Origin: Paludibacteraceae bacterium
GTDB lineage: Bacteria; Bacteroidota; Bacteroidia; Bacteroidales; Paludibacteraceae
DNA: 64,000 nt
Direction of reading: 5' to 3'
NCBI GenBank assembly: GCA_024401495.1
Contig: JAKSKW010000004.1
Coordinates: 1 to 64,000, forward strand
The notes beneath the pieces were generated by a model. The model was not told the DNA's origin. It saw only the letters and a program-made list of their open reading frames with translations, and did no database searches. This document shows positions 1 through 8,107 of the stretch, one piece after another; position 1 is the first letter of the stretch, and the number at the start of each line of letters is the position of its first letter. Both the position numbers and the translations under genes were made by a program.

Positions 1-313
1 TACCGATAAGGATTCTCTTCATCTCCTTTGGATCCATCCAGTTGTTTGTAGGACCAGCATCCTCCTGCTTCTTTGAGCAGATGAATGTACGACCCTCTAC
101 ACGAGCAACGTCTGAAGGATCAGACTGGAAGTAGTAGCTGTTTGGACGCTTCTTGTCATCCAACTTCTTTGCCAAACCCTCGGCAACGCACTCATCCATT
201 AGGCGAGTGAACTCTGCATCAGAACCATCACATAGAACGATGTTCTCTGGCTGCATGATGTCAGCCCACATCTTTACCCATGTGTTAAGTTTTGCACAAT
301 TTGTTTTAATCAT
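1..313 (-). CDS. pckG: Phosphoenolpyruvate carboxykinase (GTP), N-terminal part, cut by the window edge
   Basis: The gene starts with ATG at 313 and runs off the left edge, leaving about 104 residues. The visible N-terminus contains the segment ARVEGRTFICSKKQEDAGP followed by TNNWMDP, which is typical of GTP-dependent PEP carboxykinases (substrate-binding N-terminal lobe). The family interconverts oxaloacetate and phosphoenolpyruvate using GTP/GDP in the cytoplasm; in anaerobic Bacteroidales it usually fixes CO2 on the way to succinate. A TATTTTTG -7 box lies 38 bases upstream of the start. The kinase loop and metal ligands are outside the window, so activity cannot be judged. Family assignment is firm. 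Confidence 0.9.
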   Translation of the reverse strand, partial: MIKTNCAKLNTWVKMWADIMQPENIVLCDGSDAEFTRLMDECVAEGLAKKLDDKKRPNSYYFQSDPSDVARVEGRTFICSKKQEDAGPTNNWMDPKEMKRILIG

Positions 314-350
314 GACTTATTTTAATTGAATTAAATTTTCGATTTGGGCA

Positions 351-358
351 CAAAAATA
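351..358 (-). promoter_or_regulatory. Bacteroidota -7 box for pckG
   Basis: TATTTTTG on the minus strand matches the TAnnTTTG -7 consensus and lies 38 bases before the pckG start. No -33 TTTG is seen at the expected distance. Confidence 0.5.
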
Positions 359-417
359 GCAATTTTCAGCCGATTTTATGTTATACAATCAATTTTTTTT
401 GTGTCTGTCGTGAAAAT

Positions 418-443
418 ACGTTGACGATAACGTTAACGTTGAC
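418..443. repeat. Short ACGTTR hexamer repeat
   Basis: Four to five imperfect tandem copies of a 6-base unit (ACGTTG, ACGATA, ACGTTA, ACGTTG) sit between the pssA terminator and pckG. The same unit recurs at 7976-8001, 19201-19224 and 40872-40913. Confidence 0.6.
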
Positions 444-449
444 AAAAAA

Positions 450-467
450 GGGAAGGTTACCCTTCCC
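450..467 (-). terminator. Intrinsic terminator of psd-pssA
   Basis: A perfect 7-base-pair stem (GGGAAGG / CCTTCCC, loop of 4) is followed on the minus strand by six T. It lies just downstream of the pssA stop codon. Confidence 0.8.
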
Positions 468-479
468 GTATCTGAAATC

Positions 480-1208
480 TTATTTCTTCATGAAGTAATC
501 TACACAGCACATTGCGATGTAGAATAGAATTGTTGAGAATGCGGCGGCATATATTAGTCCGAATAGACAAGACGTTACCAATGCCACAAGAATAAACGCT
601 ATCAAAATAAATTTCAACTCGTTTCCTTTCCATCCAAAATGCTTAATTTTCAAAGAAAACATTGGGAATTCGGAGACCAAAAGCAAAGATGTTGCGACGA
701 CAGTCACTGCCATCACAATTGGATTACAACAAATATCAGTAAACCAATTAGAAACGCCTTCTTTCAAAAGTGTGTCTGCTGTAGCCGCAAAAGACGATAG
801 GAATATTGCATTGGCAGGAGTGGCCAAACCTATGAAACTTGTTGTTTGTCTCTCGTCAATATTGAATTTTGCCAATCTTAAAGCCGAAAATGCAGTTGTA
901 ACGAATGCAATATAAGGCAAATATTCGCAACAAGAAGCGTTTCCTTTCATCCAGAAGAACATTGCAAATCCTGGAGCGACGCCGAAACTTACCTGATCTG
1001 CCAACGAATCCAATTCTTTTCCGATCGCTGACGACGCATGCAATGCTCTTGCGGCAAATCCGTCGCTAAAATCAAAGATTGATCCAATCAAAATGCACCA
1101 AAAAGCATATTGGAAATTACCGTTCATTGAACACAACACCGACAAACAGCCAAAGAAAAGGCTGATACATGTCAATGTATTAGGTATACATTTGATTATT
1201 TTATTCAT
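480..1208 (-). CDS. pssA: CDP-diacylglycerol--serine O-phosphatidyltransferase
   Basis: This 242-residue multi-pass membrane protein makes phosphatidylserine from CDP-diacylglycerol and serine. It carries the full CDP-alcohol phosphotransferase signature, D46-x2-D49-G50-x2-A53-R54-x8-G63-x3-D67-x3-D71, followed by several hydrophobic helices up to a lysine-ending C-terminus. It lies 8 bases downstream of psd, so the two successive steps of phosphatidylethanolamine synthesis form one minus-strand operon (psd first) that ends at the hairpin at 450-467. The CDP-diacylglycerol supplier cdsA lies 5 kb away. Length and motif are normal for the family. Confidence 0.93.
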   Translation of the reverse strand: MNKIIKCIPNTLTCISLFFGCLSVLCSMNGNFQYAFWCILIGSIFDFSDGFAARALHASSAIGKELDSLADQVSFGVAPGFAMFFWMKGNASCCEYLPYIAFVTTAFSALRLAKFNIDERQTTSFIGLATPANAIFLSSFAATADTLLKEGVSNWFTDICCNPIVMAVTVVATSLLLVSEFPMFSLKIKHFGWKGNELKFILIAFILVALVTSCLFGLIYAAAFSTILFYIAMCCVDYFMKK

Positions 1209-1216
1209 CGTCTTAA

Positions 1217-1876
1217 TTATTTTACTCTTGCAATGACAGTCTGATTACCAGTTGTCTTATCTCCAACCTTAACCAATATTTCGCTGTCCATAGGCAAGTA
1301 AAGATCAACACGTGAACCGAACTTGATGAATCCAAGCTGCTGATTCTCGTCACAAACGTCGCCTTCTCTTGAATAAGTGACAATGCGGCGAGCAAGAGCA
1401 CCTGCAACCTGACGCAACAGAATCTGTGTTTTGCTCTCAAGTTCAATAACTATTGTTGATCGTTCGTTTTCTGTGCTTGATTTAGGAAGATTGGCAGCCA
1501 TGAATCTACCATCATTGTGTGTGTAGTAGACAACCTTTCCTCTTGTAGGATACCAATTCGCATGCACATTTAGTACCGACATGAAAATTGACACCTGTAT
1601 TCTCTTATCCTTGAAATAGAATTGCTCCTCTGCTGGCTCAGCGATAACAACAGTTCCATCAGCTGGGGCTATAATCATTCCGTCTTCAAAGCCAATAAAC
1701 TCACGCTTTGGATTACGGAAGAAATTTAAGAAAAATAAGAATATAGCTACACAAAGTCCAGAAATGGCAATTGATGCAGCATTCGTCCCAAAATAAACGA
1801 ATGATGCAGTTATCACTAACGCCAGCATAACAAACAGCGTTAATAGCATTCCTTTTCCTTCTTTATGTATAGTCAT
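1217..1876 (-). CDS. psd: Phosphatidylserine decarboxylase proenzyme
   Basis: The 219-residue protein decarboxylates phosphatidylserine to phosphatidylethanolamine at the inner membrane. Two hydrophobic segments lie near the N-terminus, then the catalytic domain with PADGTV and the FMSVLNVHANWYP region. The family cleaves itself at a Gly-Ser pair to form a pyruvoyl group; here this is FGS (G187-S188), the short PSD-A type form instead of LGST. A longer reading frame reaches 1915, but the -7 box at 1913-1920 puts the transcript start inside that extension, so ATG at 1876 is preferred. It is co-transcribed with pssA. Confidence 0.92.
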   Translation of the reverse strand: MTIHKEGKGMLLTLFVMLALVITASFVYFGTNAASIAISGLCVAIFLFFLNFFRNPKREFIGFEDGMIIAPADGTVVIAEPAEEQFYFKDKRIQVSIFMSVLNVHANWYPTRGKVVYYTHNDGRFMAANLPKSSTENERSTIVIELESKTQILLRQVAGALARRIVTYSREGDVCDENQQLGFIKFGSRVDLYLPMDSEILVKVGDKTTGNQTVIARVK

Positions 1877-1912
1877 CGTGTTTTTCTTTTCGCCTCTAAT
1901 TTGATTGGCTCG

Positions 1913-1920
1913 CAAAAATA
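1913..1920 (-). promoter_or_regulatory. -7 box for psd-pssA
   Basis: TATTTTTG on the minus strand fits TAnnTTTG, 36 bases before the chosen psd start. It argues against the longer psd start at 1915. Confidence 0.55.
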
Positions 1921-1958
1921 GTCAAAAAAAACTAAATTGCCTACTTTTTGTCTAAATT

Positions 1959-2672
1959 TTACAAACCGGGTATCTCTAGAACCTGTTTAATTATTTTTTT
2001 ATTAAGCTTTTGTTCCTCCATATCCAGCCATCGTTTTACTCTATGAGTATCTGTACCAACAGCATTGTAGAAACCAGCTTCAAGTAATTTTTCTGCTTTT
2101 TCTTTCACCGACAAACCGTATAATCCGACAAGGGATGTAAGATTAAGTTGGAACTTGATCTTCATCGACTTCAGCTCCTCATAGTTCTTCATGTCAAGAA
2201 AACAATATCTCTCAGGATGAGCAAGCAATACATAGTGGCCTTTGCTCATGATCTCCTTCAAAGTCCCCTTGAAATTGTATGGCGCAGATACCGCTGAGCA
2301 CTCCACCAAAACATGATTATTTTCGTGAATCAACAAATCGTCGTTTTCCAATCTCTCCTGAAACAAGCTGTCAATCATATACTCAGCAGCAAGATGAAGT
2401 TCAATATTGCCTTTGTACATCGACTTAAGCTTTTCAAAATGAGCTTTCAAAAAATCAGTTTTGTTGGGAATATCTTCCATGATATGTGGAGTACACCACA
2501 CAGTTTTAACTCCAGACTTCTCCATAATACCAAGAAGTTTTAGCGAGTCTTCTATACTTTGTATTCCATCATCTACGCCAGGTAGAACATGAATATGGTT
2601 ATCACAAAAACCGTTCAGAATCTCTGAACGGTTAATGGCCTTTTTATTGCTGAATATGTCTAACAAACCCAT
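1959..2672 (-). CDS. PHP-family tyrosine-protein phosphatase (CpsB/YwqE type)
   Basis: A 237-residue PHP-fold metal-dependent phosphatase. Motifs seen are the N-terminal DNHIHVLPGVDDG, the internal TPHIM, the AHPERY segment and GTDTH near the C-terminus, which together form the usual manganese-binding set. In Gram-positive and Bacteroidota systems such enzymes remove phosphate from the C-terminal tyrosines of the polysaccharide co-polymerase kinase. The kinase gene directly precedes it with one base between stop and start. ATG 2672 (MGLLDIF) is chosen because the frame further upstream lies in the kinase tail-coding region. Confidence 0.85.
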   Translation of the reverse strand: MGLLDIFSNKKAINRSEILNGFCDNHIHVLPGVDDGIQSIEDSLKLLGIMEKSGVKTVWCTPHIMEDIPNKTDFLKAHFEKLKSMYKGNIELHLAAEYMIDSLFQERLENDDLLIHENNHVLVECSAVSAPYNFKGTLKEIMSKGHYVLLAHPERYCFLDMKNYEELKSMKIKFQLNLTSLVGLYGLSVKEKAEKLLEAGFYNAVGTDTHRVKRWLDMEEQKLNKKIIKQVLEIPGL

Positions 2673-2673
2673 T

Positions 2674-5025
2674 TTATTCGATAGTTTTAATATATCCGTA
2701 GCCATAGCCATAACCATAGCCGTAACCATATTTATAGCTGCTTGAATCAGTACCATTAAGCACGATACTCATCATTGGATATTTCTTTTCATCGTAGAAT
2801 TCCTCAACGACATGAAGATATGTCTTCTCCATCAAACCTGCTCTTAACACGAACAAAGTCACATCAGCATATTTAGATACGATTCCCGCATCAGCAACAA
2901 CATCCACCGGTGGACAGTCGACGAAGATATAGTCGTACTGGTTTCTCAAGTCCGCAATCAGATCAGTCAGGTATGTTTTGTGTAGCAAAAGTTCAGTCGG
3001 ATTTGGTGGTATTGTACCTACAGGCAAAACATCAAGATTATCATTGTCTTCTGATTTTACCAATATATCCTTCCAACTTTTTATCTTCCCATTAAAATAA
3101 TCGGACAAGCCATGTTTTGGAGAATCGCATATTTTTGACAGAGTTGCTCGACGCAAGTCTAAATCCAGCACAATCACTTTTTTGTCACGCAATGCAGAAC
3201 ATGAGGCCAAGTTAGCTGAGATAAAACTCTTTCCACTACCCTGATTCATGGATGTAATCATTATAACCTTCTTGTTCTCATTTCCAAGAATGAAATCCAC
3301 ATTGGTACGAAGCACACGGAATGATTCGTTTATAAGATTTCTATTGTCTTTCTGGACTGCAATATGTTTGTTAGAAGCATCCGGATCTTCAGGTATCTCT
3401 CCCGCAAAAGGAACTGTCAACACTTCCAAATCCTTTCTGCTTCGCACTTTTGTATTCATACTCTCCATGACATACAAAACTGTGGCAGGGATAGCCAAAC
3501 CAATAACGAAGGCTGCCAAAAGGATGATCGCCTTTTTTGGTGAGATTGGATTGTCTGCGCCAAGAGGTTCTGTTATTGTTTTCGACTTATATGCGTTATA
3601 AGCCTTCGACAACTCGTTCTCTTCACGTTTCTGCAACAAGAACAGATAGAGTCCTTCCATGACTTTTTGCTGTCTCTCCTCAGACAATAGATATTTAGCC
3701 TGGTTCGGATTTCTTGCCAACTTACTGATAGTGTGCGACTCCTGAGTCTTAATCTGATCAATCTGCATATTAAGAGCAGTTATCTCACTCTTTACACTCT
3801 GAAGAATAACTTTCTGCATCTCCTTCAAAGTTTCTGTCATGTCAGTAACCAATGGATTATTGCCGCTACTATTGGCAATCAATCGATTTCTCTCAAGAAG
3901 TTTCTCATTATACTTGTTGACCTGCAACTGTATGCTTCCGTTGGACAATGCCGAAGATGAAGGAAGTGGTTCCTCATAAGTTTTACTCTGTAGCATTTCA
4001 CTGATGTAGTTAAGAGTCATCAGCTGTCCGTTAAGTGAAAGCAACTGCTTTACATTGTCGGAATTCTGCTCCAAATAAATCTGAGACACTGCCTTAATAT
4101 CTGGCAACAAATTCTCTCCCTTAAAATTAGCAATGTTTTTATCAATACCCGTCAAATCCTGAAGGATCATTTCCAATCGTTCAGTGATAAACTCCGATGT
4201 CTTTGTTGCCAATTTGTTACGGTCTTGAATCCAATTCTCATTGTAATTATGAATCAATGAATTCAATATGTCTTCTGCTCTAGCTGGAGAAGGATCGTTA
4301 ATAGACAAATTCAACACCGACGAATTCTTATCTGCCAAACTGATAGTAAGATTTTTGCAATATCCGTCAGTAACAGATTTCAATTTATTATGGCTATAAC
4401 TGATCTCGACATTTTCACAGAAATAATCAGTTGACAAAACCACGACTCTACCTACTGGAGTTGATATTGTATCTCCAAAAGAAGCCGTTCTGGAACTTTC
4501 GTCTTCATCTGCATTTAATTTGAACTCTCTAAGGTTTACAGTCTTTTTATCGAAATCAGCATAAATTTTGAATGAGATATTATCGACAACATTATCCAAA
4601 TCGACCAAATCAACCTTAACTGGGGAGTTTTTATAAAGCAGGGTCTTTCCTAATCCTTTCTTTACAACGTACTTGTTTGTCAAATCCAAATCATTAACTA
4701 CCTGAGCCATCAAAGAAGGAGACTTCAATGTTAGCAATTCATTGTTGATATTGGTTGTGTTGGAAAACAAGCCCAGATCCTGGAACTCATTTGTCATGCT
4801 TATAGCAGACTTACCTTTATTGTCGTCTTCTATAAGCAATGTCGCCGTACGAGTATAAATCGGAGAAGTCGACATCAAATACAAAACGGCGACTATCATA
4901 CATAAAACAACCGATAGGACAAACCATTTCCATTTTGATAGACACAACTGAAGGAGGTCGGAAATGTTAATTCCCTCCTCCTCCTGATTGTTCGGTATAT
5001 TTCTTTTTTGTGGTTGCTGTGGCAT
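2674..5025 (-). CDS. wzc: Polysaccharide co-polymerase with BY-type tyrosine kinase domain (Wzc-like), apparently active
   Basis: A 783-residue fusion of a Wzz-type chain-length domain and a bacterial tyrosine kinase. A first membrane helix lies near residues 35-55, a coiled-coil periplasmic part with the conserved PNQAKYLLSEERQQKV stretch follows, and a second helix lies near 500-520. The kinase has an intact Walker A (QGSGKS, G596 to S600), Walker A' (VLDLDLRR) and Walker B (FVDCPP, D703). The C-terminus carries eight tyrosines (764-778) in a YKY(GY)6 array, the expected autophosphorylation cluster. Neighbours are wza upstream and the cognate phosphatase one base downstream. The glycan made with it is unknown because no glycosyltransferases adjoin. 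Confidence 0.92.
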   Translation of the reverse strand: MPQQPQKRNIPNNQEEEGINISDLLQLCLSKWKWFVLSVVLCMIVAVLYLMSTSPIYTRTATLLIEDDNKGKSAISMTNEFQDLGLFSNTTNINNELLTLKSPSLMAQVVNDLDLTNKYVVKKGLGKTLLYKNSPVKVDLVDLDNVVDNISFKIYADFDKKTVNLREFKLNADEDESSRTASFGDTISTPVGRVVVLSTDYFCENVEISYSHNKLKSVTDGYCKNLTISLADKNSSVLNLSINDPSPARAEDILNSLIHNYNENWIQDRNKLATKTSEFITERLEMILQDLTGIDKNIANFKGENLLPDIKAVSQIYLEQNSDNVKQLLSLNGQLMTLNYISEMLQSKTYEEPLPSSSALSNGSIQLQVNKYNEKLLERNRLIANSSGNNPLVTDMTETLKEMQKVILQSVKSEITALNMQIDQIKTQESHTISKLARNPNQAKYLLSEERQQKVMEGLYLFLLQKREENELSKAYNAYKSKTITEPLGADNPISPKKAIILLAAFVIGLAIPATVLYVMESMNTKVRSRKDLEVLTVPFAGEIPEDPDASNKHIAVQKDNRNLINESFRVLRTNVDFILGNENKKVIMITSMNQGSGKSFISANLASCSALRDKKVIVLDLDLRRATLSKICDSPKHGLSDYFNGKIKSWKDILVKSEDNDNLDVLPVGTIPPNPTELLLHKTYLTDLIADLRNQYDYIFVDCPPVDVVADAGIVSKYADVTLFVLRAGLMEKTYLHVVEEFYDEKKYPMMSIVLNGTDSSSYKYGYGYGYGYGYGYIKTIE
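2697..2738 (-). repeat. Imperfect 6-base tandem repeat encoding the GY tail
   Basis: Six Gly-Tyr codon pairs in a row (GGN TAY) encode residues 766-778 of the upstream kinase. Codons alternate (GGT/GGC/GGA, TAT/TAC), so the repeat is imperfect at DNA level. Confidence 0.7.
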
Positions 5026-5142
5026 TCCTAATAATCTTATTATCTTTTACCAAACTCATTGTTCAATCAATGAACTATACGCGGCAGATAGAAAAGGGAT
5101 CATCCTCTTAATCTCACATACCGCAAAGGAGCTTCAATAGTA

Positions 5143-5937
5143 CTAGTCTCTTATGAAAGACATCGCAAGGTTGAAGACTGTGAAGAACACGTTAACGCAG
5201 CTGAATACGATATTTGTCGCATTACCAATACGCGAATTCTTTGTCTTTGTCTTATTTGGCTCTACATAGATAACATCATTCTGCTTCAAAAAATAAGCAG
5301 GAGAAGCAAATAGGTTCTTTGATCGAATGTCTGTCTTATATGTGATACGCTGTCCGTTTTCCTCTCTTATCACATAAATACCATCTCTGATACCATAAAT
5401 AGTCAAGTCTCCAGCCATACTCAATGCCTCAAGCAATGTAATCTGGTCTTTTGTAATCATATACTTGCCTGGAGCATTACACTCTCCCAACACTGTAACA
5501 TAAAGGTTCATAAACTCAACAGTCACAACTGGGTCGTTGATAAGGTTAGCCTCCATCAAAGATGTCTTAACATGCTCGGCCACCTCACTCTTTGTCATAC
5601 CTGAAATCTTAATCTTTCCAAACACAGGGAAATCAATTTCTCCCTTGTCATCCAACGTATAACCAGAAATCTTAGACTGGCCACCGCCTCCACCTGCTGA
5701 TCCTACCTGATTACTTGATGTGGCAAGATTGAATAGAGCCGCAAGTTGTGGATCCTTACTATTGACGATGATAGAGATCTGATCTTTAGGTTGCAAACGA
5801 ATATCACGTGAGCCTACAACTGGTTCATTCTTATTCAATTGTACATCCTGGAAGTACAAGATTTTTTCCTGTGTCTTACAAGAAGAAAGCAATACAGCAC
5901 AAATGGCTATCACCAAAAGTTTTAATGTTTTTTTCAC
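5143..5937 (-). CDS. wza: Polysaccharide export outer membrane lipoprotein (Wza-like)
   Basis: A 264-residue protein with a lipoprotein signal ending in LLSSC, so it is probably anchored to the outer membrane. It has a polysaccharide export (PES) domain (RLQPKDQISIIVNSKDPQLAALF) and a SLBB-like domain (VTVLGECNAPGKYMI). A C-terminal hydrophobic stretch (VFFTVFNLAMSFI) fits the membrane-spanning helix of Wza-type channels. The start codon is GTG at 5937; no in-frame ATG gives a signal peptide. It is first in the wza-wzc-cpsB operon, 117 bases ahead of wzc. A near-consensus -7 box (TATTTTCG, 5983-5990) lies 45 bases upstream. Confidence 0.88.
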   Translation of the reverse strand: MKKTLKLLVIAICAVLLSSCKTQEKILYFQDVQLNKNEPVVGSRDIRLQPKDQISIIVNSKDPQLAALFNLATSSNQVGSAGGGGGQSKISGYTLDDKGEIDFPVFGKIKISGMTKSEVAEHVKTSLMEANLINDPVVTVEFMNLYVTVLGECNAPGKYMITKDQITLLEALSMAGDLTIYGIRDGIYVIREENGQRITYKTDIRSKNLFASPAYFLKQNDVIYVEPNKTKTKNSRIGNATNIVFSCVNVFFTVFNLAMSFIRD

Positions 5938-6045
5938 GTCAAAAAGTTTTTATAATAAGTTAAGCAGTTGCAGTTAACACAACGAAAATAGTTTTTACAA
6001 AAGAATAATCATGCAAAAATATACAAATTCACCGAATTTCAACTA

Positions 6046-6918
6046 TTATTTAGTGAAAAAAAGAAGTAAAATTGCATATGCAAACGGTGCAGAGATAATC
6101 GCACTGTCGAATCTATCGAGAAATCCACCATGCCCTGGCAGCATATTGCTCGAATCTTTCACTTTGAAATATCTCTTGAAAAGGCTCTCCACCAAATCAC
6201 CCAATGTTCCTAACACAGATATCAGTGCGAAGAAAACCATCCACTGCCAATCGTACAACTGATGACCGTTGATCTCCGGAAGATTTGGAAAATATCTTCC
6301 GAATAGGAACCCGATTGTTGCAGCCAACACAAATCCTCCCCAAAAACCTTCCCATGATTTCTTTGGCGAAACTCTCTCATATAATTTGTGTCGGCCAATT
6401 GCTCGGCCTACCAAATATGCGCCTGTGTCCGAAATCCATATAGCAATGAAAAACGCTAAAACAAGATATCCTCCTTGCCAATTAGCACCGTCGATGCTAT
6501 AATCTCCTGACGCTCCAAAGCTTTCAATCATACATAAACATGAGAAAGGTAACGCCACATATATATGTCCGAGCAACGACATTGCCACATTCAAGATCGG
6601 ATTTCCATTGTGTCGGAATAGTTCCACAACAAAAGTTCCCGTAAAAAACGGAACATACAACACTGGCACAATCCATGGGCATTGCAACAATTCCGCAAAA
6701 AACACAGATAGGAACAACATTCCACCTCCTACCATCGCCCATCGTGAAATCGGTTTGGCCTGATCCACTTTGTAACACAAACCGTAAAATTCATATAAAC
6801 AAAGAATTGTCAATGCAAAGAATACAATTCCGAATATGTATGGCGGCATCAAAATTGCAGAGATCATCACAAGAAGTAACACAGCTCCTGTCAATGCCCT
6901 TATCACTAAGTTTTTCAA
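6046..6918 (-). CDS. cdsA: Phosphatidate cytidylyltransferase
   Basis: A 290-residue polytopic membrane enzyme that makes CDP-diacylglycerol from phosphatidate and CTP. The C-terminal signature is complete: SLFKRYFKVKD, then PGHGGFLDRFDS. The start codon appears to be TTG at 6918, since MKNLVIRALTG fits the usual N-terminus of the family and no upstream ATG is in frame. The gene has its own -7 box at 6950-6957. It provides the substrate for PssA encoded 5 kb away; the polysaccharide export trio lies between them. Confidence 0.92.
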   Translation of the reverse strand: MKNLVIRALTGAVLLLVMISAILMPPYIFGIVFFALTILCLYEFYGLCYKVDQAKPISRWAMVGGGMLFLSVFFAELLQCPWIVPVLYVPFFTGTFVVELFRHNGNPILNVAMSLLGHIYVALPFSCLCMIESFGASGDYSIDGANWQGGYLVLAFFIAIWISDTGAYLVGRAIGRHKLYERVSPKKSWEGFWGGFVLAATIGFLFGRYFPNLPEINGHQLYDWQWMVFFALISVLGTLGDLVESLFKRYFKVKDSSNMLPGHGGFLDRFDSAIISAPFAYAILLLFFTK

Positions 6919-6949
6919 AATATTAGACTTTTAAATTCACAAATTAGAG

Positions 6950-6957
6950 CAAATATA
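6950..6957 (-). promoter_or_regulatory. -7 box for cdsA
   Basis: TATATTTG on the minus strand matches TAnnTTTG and lies 32 bases before the TTG start of cdsA. Confidence 0.5.
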
Positions 6958-7028
6958 GTATGTGTACGCCGTTTTAACAAATATTAACGGCTTTTTTCGC
7001 TGTTTTTAGCAAAATGTGGGATTTTTAG

Positions 7029-7036
7029 TAATTTTG
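7029..7036 (+). promoter_or_regulatory. -7 box for the EamA transporter
   Basis: TAATTTTG fits TAnnTTTG, 26 bases before ATG 7063. It makes an earlier start at 7045 (9 bases after the box) unlikely. Confidence 0.5.
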
Positions 7037-7062
7037 CGAAATATTTGAAAATTTGTTTTTTG

Positions 7063-7977
7063 ATGGAAGACGTTAATAAAAAGAGACTGATCGCTGGCCA
7101 CCTCGCAGCATGCGGTGCCTATCTCATTTTTGGTTTCAATATTGTGTTGACGAAGGATTTGACCAACTCCCATGTCTTTACGCCTCTTTCTCTTTTCACA
7201 TTGCGTTCTGTAGGAGCTGGTCTTCTTTTCTGGATTCTATCAATTTTTTCAGCAAAGGAGACGGTGGAAAAGAAAGACTTAGTTAAGATTTTCTTCGCCA
7301 GTCTTCTTGGCTATTACGGTACGCAGCTCACTTTTCTCGTCGGCATCAACTACTCTACTCCTCTCGACTGTTCTATCATCGCCACTTTCACACCAGTTTT
7401 CACGATGCTTGTGGCTGCTGTGGCATTGAAAGAGCCTATCACTCCAAAGAAGGCTATCGGAGTGGCTATAAGTTTGGCAGGCGTAATCCTATTAATATAC
7501 AATAGCAGCATCGCTACTGCTGGGACAACCAGGACAACCACTCCATTCGGAATCATCCTGATTTTCCTAAATGGTCTTTTGTTCGCCTCTTACCTCGGCA
7601 TCTTTCGTCCTGTAATTCAGAAATACTCCGTCGTCACTTTCATGAAATGGATATTTTTGTTTTCATTCGCAATGTCAGCGCCATTCTCCGCTCCTGATTT
7701 GATGGCTGTCGATTACGCAAATGTGCCGACTGCGGTTTTCCTAGAACTAGGATATTTGGTGTTTTTTGCCACTTTCATCGCATATTTTCTAATTCCAATC
7801 GGACAAAAGGAACTTCGTCCGACATTGGTAAGTCTCTACTCATATATGCAGCCTATCGTTGCGACGTCGCTCGGCATCTACCTTGGAATGGACACTTTGA
7901 GCCCAATGAAAATCATATCTTGCGTTGCGGTAGTTGCAGGAGTTGTGCTAGTAAACAAGTCGAAATCGAAGAAATAA
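7063..7977 (+). CDS. EamA-family drug/metabolite transporter
   Basis: A 304-residue inner membrane protein with about ten hydrophobic helices arranged as two EamA repeats. The first repeat ends with ALKEPITPKKAIGVAISLAGV and the second with MDTLSPMKIISCVAVVAGVVLV, the usual position of the conserved motif of the DMT superfamily. Members export amino acids, metabolites or drugs; the substrate cannot be read from sequence. It is transcribed alone and its stop codon is followed directly by a hexamer repeat. ATG 7063 is chosen over 7045 because of promoter spacing. Confidence 0.85.
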   Translation: MEDVNKKRLIAGHLAACGAYLIFGFNIVLTKDLTNSHVFTPLSLFTLRSVGAGLLFWILSIFSAKETVEKKDLVKIFFASLLGYYGTQLTFLVGINYSTPLDCSIIATFTPVFTMLVAAVALKEPITPKKAIGVAISLAGVILLIYNSSIATAGTTRTTTPFGIILIFLNGLLFASYLGIFRPVIQKYSVVTFMKWIFLFSFAMSAPFSAPDLMAVDYANVPTAVFLELGYLVFFATFIAYFLIPIGQKELRPTLVSLYSYMQPIVATSLGIYLGMDTLSPMKIISCVAVVAGVVLVNKSKSKK

Positions 7978-8001
7978 ACGCTAACGTTGACGATAACGAT
8001 A
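7976..8001. repeat. Short ACGTTR hexamer repeat
   Basis: A degenerate ACGCTA-ACGTTG-ACGATA-ACGATA run abuts the stop codon of the EamA gene. Same family as 418-443, 19201-19224 and 40872-40913. Confidence 0.55.
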
Positions 8002-8056
8002 AATTTTGTCAAACCTATCAATAACTTACTCGACAGCACGTCTATACTAAATTTTG

Positions 8057-8088
8057 TTTGCCCAAACGTATATTTTTCTTTACATTTG
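8057..8088 (+). promoter_or_regulatory. Full promoter for the AGCS symporter
   Basis: TTTG (8057-8060), a 20-base spacer and TACATTTG (8081-8088) match the Bacteroidota -33/-7 consensus in sequence and spacing. The start codon follows 19 bases later. Confidence 0.75.
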
Positions 8089-8107
8089 CAAGTAAAATCA
8101 CATAAGC

